Below, one piece after another: positions 23,915-37,100 of a stretch of 64,000 nucleotides of DNA. Source of the stretch: Welwitschia mirabilis (Eukaryota > Gnetophyta > Gnetopsida > Welwitschiales). Location: assembly GCA_051453625.1 (NCBI GenBank), contig JBOZIK010000001.1:150133664-150197663 (forward strand). The letters run 5' to 3'. Positions within the stretch are counted from its first letter, which is position 1. Each line of letters starts with the position of its first letter. The notes under the pieces were generated by a model, which searched no databases, had not been told where the DNA came from, and saw only the letters and a list, made by a program, of their open reading frames with translations. Both the position numbers and the translations under genes were made by a program.

Positions 23915-24116
23915 TCCCTTTTAAGGCGTTTGTCAGTTAAACGCCTTAAAACATAAAACAATAGTCCTTTGTCAGTTAAAGGCCTTAAAAGATTCCAATA
24001 TTTAAGGCATTGATTTATAAATGCCTAAAAAACATTCTTCAGGTGCCTTAAAAAGATTCGACATTCCATTAAGGCATTCATTAACTAAACACCTTAAAAG
24101 CCTCTATTTCTTACAC
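23915..24116 (-). repeat. CACTA right subterminal repeats and decayed terminus (block C)
   Basis: Hairpin units such as TTTTAAGGCGTTTGTCAGTT/AAACGCCTTAAAA are repeated about four times, ending ACCTTAAAAGCCTCTATTTC. In reverse this lines up with the first ~35 bases of block A. Confidence 0.6.
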
Positions 24117-24547
24117 TAAACCTTATAAATACTTTAGAGTATCAAAAATATAATCAACTTCCAGGATTATTTAGATGCTAACATTACGATTAGTGTAATC
24201 TTTATAATTATCAAAATTAATAGAAATGTAATTTGGCATATATTTAGATAATAAAAAAGATATAGGTATAATAGAATTCATGAGTATTAAAATATATGAT
24301 TAAATTCATGCTTACCTAGGAGCTAAAGTTATCTTGGAATCTGGTATTATCAAGGATATAATTGATTTTACTCATGGTTTAAGACTATTAGGGATATAAC
24401 CAACTTTATAGCTATTAGAAACTGAGCTTTTTATGATTACCACTAACTTTATAATTATTAAGGAGAAAGGTTGTTAAAACTATAATTGGATTTATTATCT
24501 TATAAATTTGTAAGTGCTTAATTTTTGTATTATTTATGTTAACCTAT

Positions 24548-24560
24548 AGCTCTGATACCA
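24548..24560 (-). other. Primer binding site (initiator-Met tRNA type)
   Basis: The complement reads TGGTATCAGAGCT, the usual plant retrotransposon PBS for tRNA-iMet. It lies just left of the long LTR, so that LTR is the 5' LTR of an element read leftwards. The interior of that element is cut off by the CACTA end at 24116. Confidence 0.7.
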
Positions 24561-24570
24561 ATTTATAACA

Positions 24571-27211
24571 TGTTATTTTTTCTTGCCCTAATTAAGCACT
24601 TTTTTTAACTTCTTTTGTTCTTTAATATTTTTGCCTGATAAACACAGTGAGATCTAGGATCAAATTATATTTACTCCTTAATTATAATTTCCATATTATA
24701 AGAAAAAAAATCATATTAATATCATATATTTACCTTTAATTAATTTCTAGGTTATTTCAGTTCATAAATAATAACGATGCCATAAGTTTGTGTCCTCCAT
24801 TTCTTCCTAGTTTTTCCATCACATAAAAGATATCTTATAAATATTTAAGGAGATGTAAACTTATTATCAACATACATTGATAAATTTTAAAGATATTACC
24901 TAACTAGTATAATATGAGATTGTAACTCAAATTAATAGCACTCCAACTCAATATCCGACCATCTTATGTATGAGTTGGTTCTACTTCAGGTTTTAAACTA
25001 TACAAACATGGTTGGGCTTAACTTCATAGGCTTTCAACTCATCTCATATACTGCCAATACATGTAACAAGTGGGAAGTGAGGTGGATGCATGCTTACAAA
25101 TGACCTCTACTTCCTTGAGGCATCTGTGGATGGTGCAACATGATCCATTAATACCAAGGGCTTAAGATATTAAGTCAAAATAAGTTCATACATGGATATG
25201 GTAGGATATTGATGATTAAATCCACTTCCAAAAAGATAATATAAAAAAAAGTGATGTAAGCCACTTTGATGATGAAATCCAATTATGGGAAAGAACATTA
25301 TTAGAATTATCTTGATTTAGTTTTGTTCGATAAACACATCATAAAAATGAAAGCAAATGATTCTAACTAGTGTAAAACTTTAATGAATTATTTATTTTTA
25401 TAATAATTCTAATCATAATTCAATTCATTTAACAAAAATAACCATAAAAATAAAGGAAGCATATAAGGATAATTCGTTTTCCAAGATTATCAGTAACAAA
25501 AATCTAGATAAAGGAAATACTCTTTTCTTTTATTCTCTATATAAATAAAGGAAATATTCTTGTATTTTTATTTAAAAATAAATAATATACTTAACAAACT
25601 AAAACATACCTAGAGTTATGCTAATCCTAGAAACACTCTTCCATGCTCATATGACAATCTCCATGAATTAATGTAAAGAAGGAAAGCAAAAGAAAGTATA
25701 GCTCAAGCATAAGTATTAAGATATAAGTTTTTATCCAAGATTTGATATGACTATATTATAAGTCAATAAAAATAAGCAATTGGCTATAGACTACTTACAT
25801 CACTTAACTAGTAAGTTAAAAATGCTTATAAGCATACACATCCAAAATAAGCTAAGGAAAAAGGGGTAAAAGATTTATTTTTACAATTAAATATCACTTA
25901 TAATATTTAACTTAGATATAGTATCAGAAACATATTTTATATACTCAATTTTCCTATTAAAGTTTGTGTAATCATTTTTCTATAATTTTAAACATTAATT
26001 ATAGCATTTTTTGACTTTAGAAAGACATCAAAATTAAAACTTAACAATTAATAATTATGAAGGAAAAATCAAAATATAGTATTTTAGAATCTAACTTAAA
26101 CTATTTTGGACTTATAAAATTATCATTTCTAACTTTATCATTTAAGGCTAAAGGCTATCAAATTTCCTAAAATTATAGTTCTACTACACTACACTAAAAT
26201 GGCCATAACTTTCAACATGCTTTGAATTTTGAAATGATTCAAGATGTTTTGGAATTCTTGTTTAATTGCCTACAACTTGGAAAACTGAAGTTTGCAATTA
26301 TCATAATAGATAGGTATATAAACATAAACTACTTGCTTACTATTTTGTACATTTATTTTCTAATGTATTTTAAATAAATAAATTGTTTAAAAATAAATAC
26401 TCATCAAACAAATTACTATTTTTATAATTTCACATTTAGAATACAATCTTAAACTCATAAAAAAATGTTCACTAATTTATACCTACTAATTAATAAGATA
26501 TATATTTTTTATCCTATATCTATATTCTGGAAATTTAATTTTCATCATAATAAACATATGATAAAGTTTCTACAACTAATTAAATAATAACTCAAATTAG
26601 CAAAATAATGAATGATCTGACTAATTAACTATAAAAATACAAATAAATTATAAAAAGAAAAGAATCATTGTTAAAAGAAAAATAAAACCAATTCAAAAAA
26701 ACATTTACTATAAGCCTGAGATTTTCCATGAAAAATTACTGGCCTAAAGAGAAAAAGAGGATCAGACTTTACCCCTAATAAGATGGTTCTAATGCATAAT
26801 AGATAAAAATAAACATAATACTAAATAAACATGAGTACTTAAATTTTTCTTTTTCTTCTTTCATAGTGAACCTCTTAGTTATCTAGCCATAATCATCCAT
26901 TATTTATCCATGATCAACAAGCACAAAAGACCCCCTTGTATCTCATAATAATGTCTTAGTGGATGCTAGTGAAAGTAGACAATATTTTATAACATAATTG
27001 TATAAAAGCATAAATAATTCTGTGATGAAATATCACATCATTCCAATAGAAAAAGAAGATCATACAGACAATAAAAGTAAGGAGCTTATTTAAAAAGATT
27101 AATAAGGCCTTAATAGTTTAAGATGATGAAGATCCAAGCTTAATAGTTCCTTACATTTAAGCTCCTAAGCTCCAAGCTCCTAAGCTCTGAGATTCTAAGC
27201 TTTAAGCTTCA

Positions 27212-27261
<50 letters not shown>

Positions 27262-28176
27262 AATGCATTAATGAAAAACAAAAGAAAAGTATCCTCTCTT
27301 TATAAGAGATGAAAAGATCTCTATATATAGACAAACAAAGGTACATAGCTCAAGATCTCATGATTTAGCATTGATAAGTGGGATGAGTAATAAGTAATAT
27401 TAGAGTACACAGAGAAATCATATTTATAACTTATACACCTAATTAGGATGAGTAATATTCTTGCTTTAATTATCATGTTTGATTACATGTATCGTTTCCT
27501 CATGCTAGCTTTTTTAAATCCTTTATAGGCTTATAGTAACTTTAATTTATCCAAAAACATGCACCAAAAGAATAAATGCATAAATCTCAAAATTGGTATG
27601 TGGTACAATGAAATAAACTCTTTAATTATAATGAACAAAGCAATGAGCATGCTATAAACAAAGTTCCCTTAGACATCTCAAGAACATAAATTTCATGGTA
27701 GAGTAAATCTACTCATTCATCTTCTTGATTCTAAGTAAGAGTACATGTACTTGTTCAAATGCTCATTTATTATAAAATACGTAAAATATATCAATCACAT
27801 AATACAAGAAGGAAAATATTTATTCATAATATAGTATACATATCATATTTACTAAAAATATAAATGAGTAAATAAGATGTAAAATATATTATTATGTCCT
27901 CTTGGAATTTTCAATTTATTAGTTTTATTATGTAATTTTAATTATTTATATAATGCAATTATGTAATTTTAAATATTTAGATAGATTTTTCCAAAGACTA
28001 TTTAACATAATTTTTACAATTTTCATGCTAAACTATAAGGATTACAGACTAAGGTTAATTTTAAAATGATATCGTATTTGATAAGAAACTTAAATAAGGA
28101 TAATTACTCATTTGACTAAAAGATTAACATAGTTATTATTCAAGTAAATAAGGTTTATAAAATATAGGATATGACA
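24571..28176 (-). mobile_element. Very long LTR, ~3.6 kb (family 1, copy A)
   Basis: Opens with TG at 24571 and closes with CA at 28176. Homologous to 31150-38103 once the nested element there is removed, and its last ~310 bp match 30864-31149. No coding sequence. On the minus strand a TATATATAG box lies near 27321-27330, repeated as TATATATATAG in the second copy near 37223-37240, consistent with a U3 promoter read leftwards. It contains a short AAGCTCCT array at 27155-27210 and a (GA)22 microsatellite missing from the other copy. Confidence 0.7.
27216..27259. repeat. (GA)n microsatellite, about 22 units
   Basis: A pure GA run inside the family-1 LTR copy A. The matching position of copy C near 37150 has only purine-rich sequence, so the expansion came after the copies separated. 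Confidence 0.9.
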
Positions 28177-29300
28177 TTACCCCACTAGAAGTATAACATT
28201 ACACTTGCCTATTATAAGTCTAATGTCACATTTAATCCTAAAGTCTGATACCATAGTTAAAATCTAACATCCCACTAGGTCAATAAATATCTAACATAAT
28301 ACTTGGTTATAAAAGTCTAATGTTGTAATTATAAACTAGGTTCTAATAGTTGGAAGTCTAATCTCAGAGTTACCTATCTTTAAATAGTTACAATAGTTAG
28401 AACCATTACGTAAGTTAGCAAATTAATCTAGTAGTTACCAAATGTTAACTAACTATGCTAGTAGTTGAAAAAATAACCTTTGAAAAGTAAACCTATTTAA
28501 AGGACATTAAAACCCATTAGAAAGGATGAATGATAGAAGGAAGATGCAAAATACATTACAGAGTAATGGAGTAGAGAGTAAATTCTGAAATAAAAACCAT
28601 TGAAAATGATCTAAATAAGATTTGCTTATAAAATTAAGAGCTCTCTAATAAAATGGAATTCCTTCTTTTATGTTTGGATCAATCTAATAAATTAATGGAA
28701 TAGGACTTAAAGGTACTACTAGAATAACCTTCTATTTAACACATAACTCTTCCATTAAACAACTTAATCCTTAAAGCCTATAAAATATGGTCTTAAACAT
28801 AGAAGTAAATATTTAAGCATTCCTATCAAATAAAGTAAAAAAACTAATAGAAAATAATGGGAGAGCAATAAAATAGCAAAAATGATTCATCTACAAATTT
28901 ATGGGGGTAAGTAGAAACTAGTAACAAAGCCATGTCATGGCATAAACAAATAGAAAAATATTTTACACTCCTCAACATTGTACTAGAAAGAAGATGTATT
29001 TGTGCTATCACCTTTCTTATTAGAAATGCACAAGAATGATGGCTTTGATGCCAATAAAAATTTGATCATAGGATTTCTTAGGAAAACCTTGTAAAAGAGT
29101 TAAAAAAATTTCATTCTTAATGATTTTATTAAAGATCAAATGATGAAATTTTAATGTCTATGATTAGGAAAGCATCTATTAGATAAACATTGATCATAGG
29201 TCTAACACCTAATGTAGTGTCAGAAAAACTTCTTAAAAAGGTAGCTTATCAATAGTTTTATTGGAACACTATCCCCTAAAGTATAATTTATCTTCTAAAC
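28177..29300. other. Interior sequence after LTR copy A
   Basis: The complement begins GTGGGGTAA next to the LTR (possible polypurine tract). Then come TAATGT(C/A)-type repeats to about 28400, like those after copy C at 38104. No coding sequence is recognised to 29300. Confidence 0.4.
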
Positions 29301-30763
29301 CTTGGAATTTAAATCTATTAAAGATACTTATAGAAAGACAAAATACTATTTAAAAGAATAAGATAATAGATGGAAGGAAAATCAAGTTGAAAAAACTACA
29401 AGGTTTAATAATAGAAGGAATCAATATCCTAGCGAAGAATTCATAAGCAATATCATTTGCCATAAATGCAAGAAGAAAGGCCACATTGCAAAAAATTATT
29501 CATTCAAGACCGCTAGTACTATACCTCTTATCCAAAATCAACCTCAAACATAATCCATGTCTTGGATGACCTATAAAAAGAGTTTATGCTATAGTTTATA
29601 TAGGTTTAGTAACAAATTAAATCTCTATTTTATAACTATTAATGTTTATTTTACATTTTCTAGTTTTATTTTTAATTGATAGTGGTGCTTTCCATTATTT
29701 AATCTCCTCTCTTTATTTTAAAAATTAAATAGTACTTCATTTCAAGAAAACAAATCCTTTACAAATAAAGTAGAAGGAAATACCCCTTATAGAAAATAAA
29801 CTAAAAGGACTAATAATCTTTATAATAAAAAACATTGAGTTTTAAGATAAATTTTATACTTTTAACATTTATAACTATGAGGCTATCCTATGAATTTTAT
29901 TCTTTATTAATTACAACATTAGATTAAATTTTTAATAAAGAACACTGAGAGTTACATCTTTATTTTGAGACCAAATGCTTAAGTGGGAGAAAAACAATTA
30001 AAAAACTTATTAGTAACTAGAAAATAAATTAAAAAAGTAGTAACTAAAAAATTATTCTTGGGTAATATTTAAATAAGAAAGTACACGTTCATAGTAGGAT
30101 ATTCTAGAAGAGTTATATAAATTTAGGAAGACAATAGAAGAAACAATAAATCTTTCATCCAAACAAAAGGTAAAACATACCATTGACTTAATCATAGGAG
30201 TAAAACTAGTAGTAAGAGCCTCTTATAGATTTTTAATAACTAAATTCAAAGATCTTAAAGTATAATTATAACAACTACTGCTAGAAGTATAAATTCATCT
30301 AAGTGTATCTTCTTGAGATGCCCCTGTCTTATTTGTTAATAAGAAAGGTGGAACCTTAAGACTCTGCATATACTACTAACAACTAAATAAGGTAATCATA
30401 GGAAAAATATCCCCTATCAAAAATTAATAATGTTTTAAATTAATTAAGTGGAAAAAAATTCTTCTCAAAAATTGATTTAACATTAAGTAGTACTAGATAA
30501 GAAGCTAAAAAAAAGAAGAAAACTAATCCACAAAACAACATTTTAAATTAAATATGGATACTATGAATTCTTCATAATGACATTTGGATTCACAAATGCA
30601 TAAGAAAATTTCTTGAGTCTAATGAATGTTTTTTTCCCTCATATCTTGATAAACTTATAATAGTATTCTTGGATGAAATTCTATCTATTTAAAAAATAGA
30701 TAGATATATGTACATTACCTTAGTAAAGTACTACAAATATTATAGAAACATGATTTTAAAGCC
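29300..30763 (+). mobile_element. Ty3/gypsy remnant on the plus strand (gypsy-3)
   Basis: A zinc knuckle at 29458-29499 reads CHKCKKKGHIAKNY with the last Cys replaced by Tyr. A protease active site near 29660-29700 reads VLFLIDSGAFHYLIS with D-S-G-A intact. RT begins near 30310 with PVLFVNKKGGTLRLCIYY, then LLKIDLTLSSTR, with many stops. It is cut by the gap at 30764, so RNase H and integrase are not seen. Its plus orientation is opposite to the PBS direction of the surrounding long LTRs, so it is probably a nested insertion. Confidence 0.8.
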
Positions 30764-30863
30764 NNNNNNNNNNNNNNNNNNNNNNNNNNNNNNNNNNNNN
30801 NNNNNNNNNNNNNNNNNNNNNNNNNNNNNNNNNNNNNNNNNNNNNNNNNNNNNNNNNNNNNNN
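30764..30863. other. Assembly gap of exactly 100 N
   Basis: A round 100-N run usually denotes a scaffold join of unknown size. The right flank re-enters family-1 LTR sequence, so the gypsy-3 3' half and most of an LTR may be missing. Confidence 0.95.
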
Positions 30864-31149
30864 AGTAAATAAGATGTAAAATATATTATTATGTCCTCTT
30901 AAAACTTTTAATTTATTAGTTTTATCATGTGATTTTAATTTGACATGTTTGGATAGATTCTCTTATAAAACCTTTTAACATAATTTTTATCACTTTCGTG
31001 GTAAATTATAAAGATTAAGAGCTAAGGTTAATTCTAAAATAACATCTTATTTGATAAAGAACGTAAATAAGGATAATTATTCATTTGACTAAAAGTTTAA
31101 CATACTTATTATTCAAGTAAATAAGGTTTATGAAATATGGAATATGATA
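30864..31149 (-). mobile_element. Family-1 LTR fragment (copy B)
   Basis: Matches 27866-28176, the right edge of LTR copy A, starting AGTAAATAAGATGTAAAATA and ending ATATGATA. It directly abuts the left part of copy C with no interior between. Confidence 0.75.
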
Positions 31150-34100
31150 CCTTCCTTCTTTAATATTATTACTCAATACACATAATGGAACCTAGTATCA
31201 AATTTTACTTATTCTATTATTAGCATTTTTAATATTTTAAGAAAAACAAATCATATTAATACTACATATTTACTTATGACTAATTTCTAGATTATTCTGA
31301 TTTATAAATATAGTAATGTCATAAGTTTGCAAGATATTTTATAAATAGTTGAGGGTATGCAAGCTTATTATAAAATACATATGAATATACTTAACCACTA
31401 TAATAGAAGGTTGCAACTTCTATTAATGGCATTCTAACTCAATACCTAGTTACCCTTTGGATGTGAGTTGCTTTTACTTTATATTTTAAAACTATACAAA
31501 CATAGCTGGGCTTACCTTCATAGGCTTATACCTCATCTTAATATACTCCTACTATAGTGATAGGTGATATGTGAGATGGATGCATGCTTATAAATGACCC
31601 CCATTTCCCTAAAACATCTCTAGATGGTGTAATATGATTGATTGATATCAAGGGCTTAAAATATTAAGATAAATTAAGTTTATACATAGGTAAGATAGGA
31701 TAGTGATGATTAAATCCACTTCTAAAAGCATATCATTTAAAAAAAAATGAAATGCAATCCATCTTGGTGATGAAATCCAAGTATAAAGACGATAGTCATT
31801 ATTAAGATTATCTTAATTTAGTCCTATTTGATGAATACACCATACAAATAAATATATACAATTCTAGCTATTATAAGTAATTAATGGATTATTTACCTAG
31901 TTATAATTATTCTAGTCATCATTAGGTTTATTTTATAAAAATAATCATAAAAGAGAAAACAATAATACTAAAACATTTCTTCTATTTTCTTTCTTTCAAT
32001 AATAATAACAAGTTCAAAATGCATCAAATCACATCTTAATAATTTACTTAAAGAAGCTAAACCATACTTGAAGCTATGTCAATCTTAGCAGTATTCATCC
32101 ATGCTCATATGATAATTTGTTTGGATGTCAAAATTAACATTCTACACAAGTTAATTGACCATATCGTATAGGTAAAAACATTAAAACGCACTGTTTTATC
32201 AAATATTAATGTTTTCTACCCTCTTTATTATTTTTCATTAAAAATTGAACTTTCCATTAACATTAGTAGGTATTATGTGGCGTTTTAAATAATAGAAACT
32301 TGATAAAATTCAAGTGCCAAATGTTGGCACCGCCACTTAGAATTACCATTTCCACTAGAAAATTACCTTGTTAGAGTAGGATCTTTGGTATAACCAGGTG
32401 ATGTTCTAGTGGGTAAACTAAAACCATCCTCCCCAAAGGAATTCTCATGTTTTCCAGTGTGTGGGGATAGACTGAGGCCCTGAACCAGCTTGTCATGTTC
32501 GCTTTGCGAAAACATCATAAAACTCACATTTCTATATTATTTTGGGAAATGCATCACTTTGCACTTATGGGATCACTCAGATAAAAATCAAACTTAATCC
32601 TAAATTTTGATGAAATTGGTAAAAGTATAAGTTGACACATTGTAGTGATATGTGGCGCAAAAAGGATGGTTGAAGCAAAGATACATAACATAGCATCCAT
32701 TGGCAACATCATTAGTAGTAAAAGGATACATCATCATCATCATGCTTGCACTTAAAGATAAATGAATCTTATTTATGGCTACATGTCTAATGTTTGTAAC
32801 TTTCTTCGAAAGTAATTATCCATTGTAACCCTCCTTATGTAATCATCCATGTAATGCATAAGATGACATGTGATGCAATGATAACTTATACTCCAAATTC
32901 CTTCCTTCATCTATAAAAGGGCCTTACTGTTCCATTATAAACATCTTTTAGTTGGTTTAATATGAGAAAGACTTGGACGCTAGGATGTCATAGTGCTCTA
33001 ACACTCTTTCTTGAGGGTAGACTGATTTAAAGACTAGTTGAGGAGTTATTCTTATTTACCTTCTCCATTTGATGTAATGTATGGTTTTTTTAGTTTTATT
33101 AAAGAATTGATTTAAACCATTTTATTATTAATGCATAATTTCAATTAGTAGTATCATTATTCAAGTAGAACTAGTTCTTAAGATAGGGTTTATTATTTTA
33201 TTGTTAATACATAATAAAATGATGTTAGTAATCTTTGAATGAATCTTACCTAATTATCAAGTTATCTTAAACCATGTGAGTTATTTAAAGTTATTTTTAT
33301 GATTTATAGTTCTTATTATTTAATGGATCTTATGCACTTTTATTCATACTTTTCATGCTTATAAAGAGCTATGAAGTAACTAGAGGACTGAATAACTCAT
33401 CAACACTTATGTGGCAAATGAGATTATGCCTTCACGTCAAGCCTTAATGACTTGATGATTTAGTATATGTTTAAAGATATAGGAATCATTAAAGTAAAGG
33501 TGGAGCAAAGGATGAATCAATTAGATCTTTGAAGCATTTCACTCCCTTACATCATTAATTGAATATCATTTATTTCTAAAACTTCTAATTTTATTTTTTT
33601 GAGTTTGTATTGAAAGTTGAAATAATTGTATTCCTTTTGTTTAATTAACCTTCTACGTCCTTATAAAAGAATGATACTAAGAGTTTCACTTATTTTAAAT
33701 CAAGACTACTACAAACCTATGATCAGATTTTATGTTTCACTTAGGTATTCTATCTTTTTAATTCATAGATAATCGATTTTTCATTAGATTACATATTATG
33801 TATTTCCTAAAAATTGAATTTTAGTTTAAGACTTGCATTTAATTATTTTCCCTAAGTACATATATTAAATTATTTACTAGTCATGTAATTAACTTGACCT
33901 CTAGATCCTTATATAAATTTCTATCTTTGTAACTTTAAGAATACATTTTAATTTTGATTAGGGGGTATGGCATTCAATTTTATAGAAAGTCTTCTAATTT
34001 TAATTTTTTAGTTATTAAAATTTGATTAAAAAATTTTACAAATATCATATCATTTTCTTACTTACCATTTTCACTTTGTTAATTTTTCCATGTTGTCAGT

Positions 34101-37100
34101 TCTTCATTACTTATTACTAAGAAACTAGCAAACATTTAGTTAGGTGTGTGTTTGCATTCCAAAACTGACATTCTACACAAGTTAATTGATCAAACATTAA
34201 AAAACATTATTTTATCACATATTAATTTTTCTTCCCTTTTTATTATTTTGCATGAAATATTAGACTTTCCTTTAACATTAACAAGTATTTTATGGCCTTC
34301 TGAAGAATAATGCAAAACTTGATAGAATTCAAGTACCAAATGTCAGTGTTGCTAGTCAAGATTACTAAATTTTACTAGCCTTCCAAGGTAAAATATCCTA
34401 GAACTCATTTTTCTTCATTATTTTAAGAAATACATCAGTTTGCACTTATGGGTGTGGTTGAATAAAAATCAAATTTAATATTTAATTCTGACAATAAGTG
34501 GTAAAAGTACAAATTGATACATCATAGCAGCATGTGAGAAAACAAGTACGTTCAAAGTAAAGATACATGATATGGCATCTATTAGTAGCATTATCAGCAG
34601 TCAAAGAATATGTCATCACCATGCTTGCACTTGAAGACAAAGGAATCTTCTTTGTGGATACATGTCAAATGTTTATAACTTCTTTCTTAACTAACTATCC
34701 ATTATAACCCCACTCTTATGTAACCATCCACTTAACACATAAGACAATGCTTAATGTAATGATGATTTAGATTCCAAGATCCTTACCTCCTCTATAAAAA
34801 GGCCTGAGTGCTCCATTGTAAACATATTTGGTTGGTTTGTCATAATAAAGACTTAGAGGCTTGGATGTTATATCACTCTAACATCTTTCTTGGGGAAAGA
34901 ATGATCCAAAGGTAGTTAAATAGTCTTTCTAATTAATCTTTCTTCATTGATGTAATGTATGATCTTTTTTAATTTTAATAAATTTAAACCTTTTTATTAC
35001 TAATGCATAATTTCAATTAGTATCAGCGATGTCTAGTAGGACTAGTTATTAAATTAGGTTTTATTTTTTCATTATTAATGCACAGTAAAATGGTATTAGC
35101 AATATTTAGATAGATATTACTTAATTATCAAGTTCTTTCAAACCATGTAAGTTGTTTAAAGTTACTTTTATGATTCATAGCTCCTATTGTTTGATGATTT
35201 TTATGTACTTCAATTCATACTTTGTATGCTTGTAAAGGGTTATAAAGTATCAAGAAGACTAGATAATTCACCAACATGCATGTAATGGATGAGATTATGC
35301 CTCCATGTCAAGGCTTAATGACTTGAAAAATTAGTGCATGTTTTAGGATACATAAATCATTAAAGCAAAGGAGGAGAGTTGGATGAATTACTAGATCCTT
35401 AAATCATTTTCATTTCTTTACATTACTAATCAAAGATTACTTCTTACTTCACAATTTCAGATTTTCTTTTATTGGAGTTTTCATTTTAAGTAGAATTACT
35501 TTTATATCTTTTGATTGATTTACCTTCTATGTCCCTTTGGAAGAATGATACTAAGTATTTCACTTAGTTTAAATCCAAATCACTACAACGCTATAATTAG
35601 AATTTCCATTATGTTAAGAAGATAAAAAAAAGAAGTATACTTCAAGAATGATTATCAAGATAGAATTCTTTATCCAAGACTCAAATGACTATATTATAAT
35701 TTAAGAAACTAAGTGATAAATTAAGGACTACGTTACTTATACTACCAAGATGAAAAATTTTACAAGTAAACACATTCAAAATAAGATAAAAGAAAAAGGT
35801 AAAAGAGGTATTTATCTAAATAAAATATCATTTTTAATTAGTTTAACTTATAGCTACTAATAGAAACTTTATATACTTAAATTTGCTATAAAGTTTTATG
35901 TAGTTATTTTTCTATAATTTAAAACGTTAATTATGATGTTTTTGGACTCTAATGAGATTATAATGGAAAAAGGTTTAATAATCAATTAATTATCAAGAAA
36001 AAATAAATTATAATAGTTTTTCATAAATTCTATTCATAATAGAATCCTTTAAAACTAATTAAATCTAGCCTAGGATTAAAAAAATATTATTTTTTAAGTC
36101 ACATTTTAAGATTAAAAACTATCAAAGTTTCTAAAATTACAGTCTTACTTCACTACACTAAAATGATCATAACTTTTAAAATACTTTGAGTTCTTAAACA
36201 ATTTAAGATGTTTTTGAAATATTATTTAATTCTCTACAGTTTAGATACTTAAGGTTTTATATCTCTTAATCATTAGTTATAAAAATATAAATTAATTGAT
36301 TGCTATTTTCTACATTTATTTTCTAATGTATTTTAAAAAATAAGGTTTTTAAAAATCATTACACTCAAAAAAAATAATATTTTTACATTTTCATAATTAT
36401 AACACAATCCTAGACTTATAGAAAAAATTTCAGTAATTTATATCTATTACTTAATAAGCCATGATGTTTTTAGCCTATGTCTATATTATAGAAATTTAAT
36501 TTGTACTTTTCTAAATAAAAGGGTAAGATTCTAAAATAAATTATGCAATAATTTATATTAGTAAACTAATAGATATAGTAATTAATTATTTATAGAATAT
36601 CTTAACTAAATTTCCTAATTCAAATCATTGTAAAAATAAATATCAAATCAATTTATAAAGAACCATTGACTATAAGCCTTAGGTTTTCCATGAAAGAGTA
36701 CTAGCCTAAAACAAATTTTTGAAGATTAGAACTTTACCCTTAATAAGATGGACCTAATGCATAATAAATAAAAATATAATATTAGAATAAACATAGGTAT
36801 CCAAGTTTCTTCTTTTTCCCCTTTTTTAGAGTAAAACCTCTTATCACTTTGGCATAATCATCCATTAATAACCTTCATTACCAAGTATAACAGATCCCTC
36901 ATATCTTCCTAGCATCTTTATGAGAGTCAATTAAAGGGAATAATATAATATATATCTATATAGGTCATAACAATGGCCTAATACAATATATCATCACCTT
37001 ACTAGAATCTTTGAAAATGATCATAGGAATAACATGAGTAAAGAGATTACTTGGAAAGATTAGTAAGTTATTGATGGTTGAATATTGATGAAGTTTCAAG

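Larger units (their letters stand above)
7572..24116. mobile_element. Candidate CACTA (En/Spm) element with captured gene fragments
   Basis: The left end begins CACTACAAAATAAAAG at 7572, the classic plant CACTA terminus, followed by TTTTAAGGCATTT subterminal repeats. The right end at about 24085-24116 is a diverged inverted copy: its complement keeps the (AAATA)...CTTTTAAGG...TTTA(A/G)TTA order of the left end. No clean 3-bp target duplication is seen (ATG versus TAA), and the outermost bases of the right end are decayed. No transposase is recognised inside. The interior holds PNC-like and GOX-like pseudogenes, a nested minus-strand gypsy, a second subterminal-repeat block with its own CACTAAAAGG start at 19138, and three assembly gaps. 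It may instead be two adjoining or nested elements (7572 onward, and 19138-24116). Confidence 0.45.

Noticed and set aside
23551-23961. 136-codon minus-strand frame rich in Leu, Ser, Thr and His
   Set aside because: Its composition comes from the GCGAG repeats and the CACTA subterminal hairpins, and there is no recognisable domain.
27155-27260. AAGCTCCT/GA array as a possible CRISPR-like repeat
   Set aside because: Units are short and contiguous without unique spacers, and the setting is a plant LTR.
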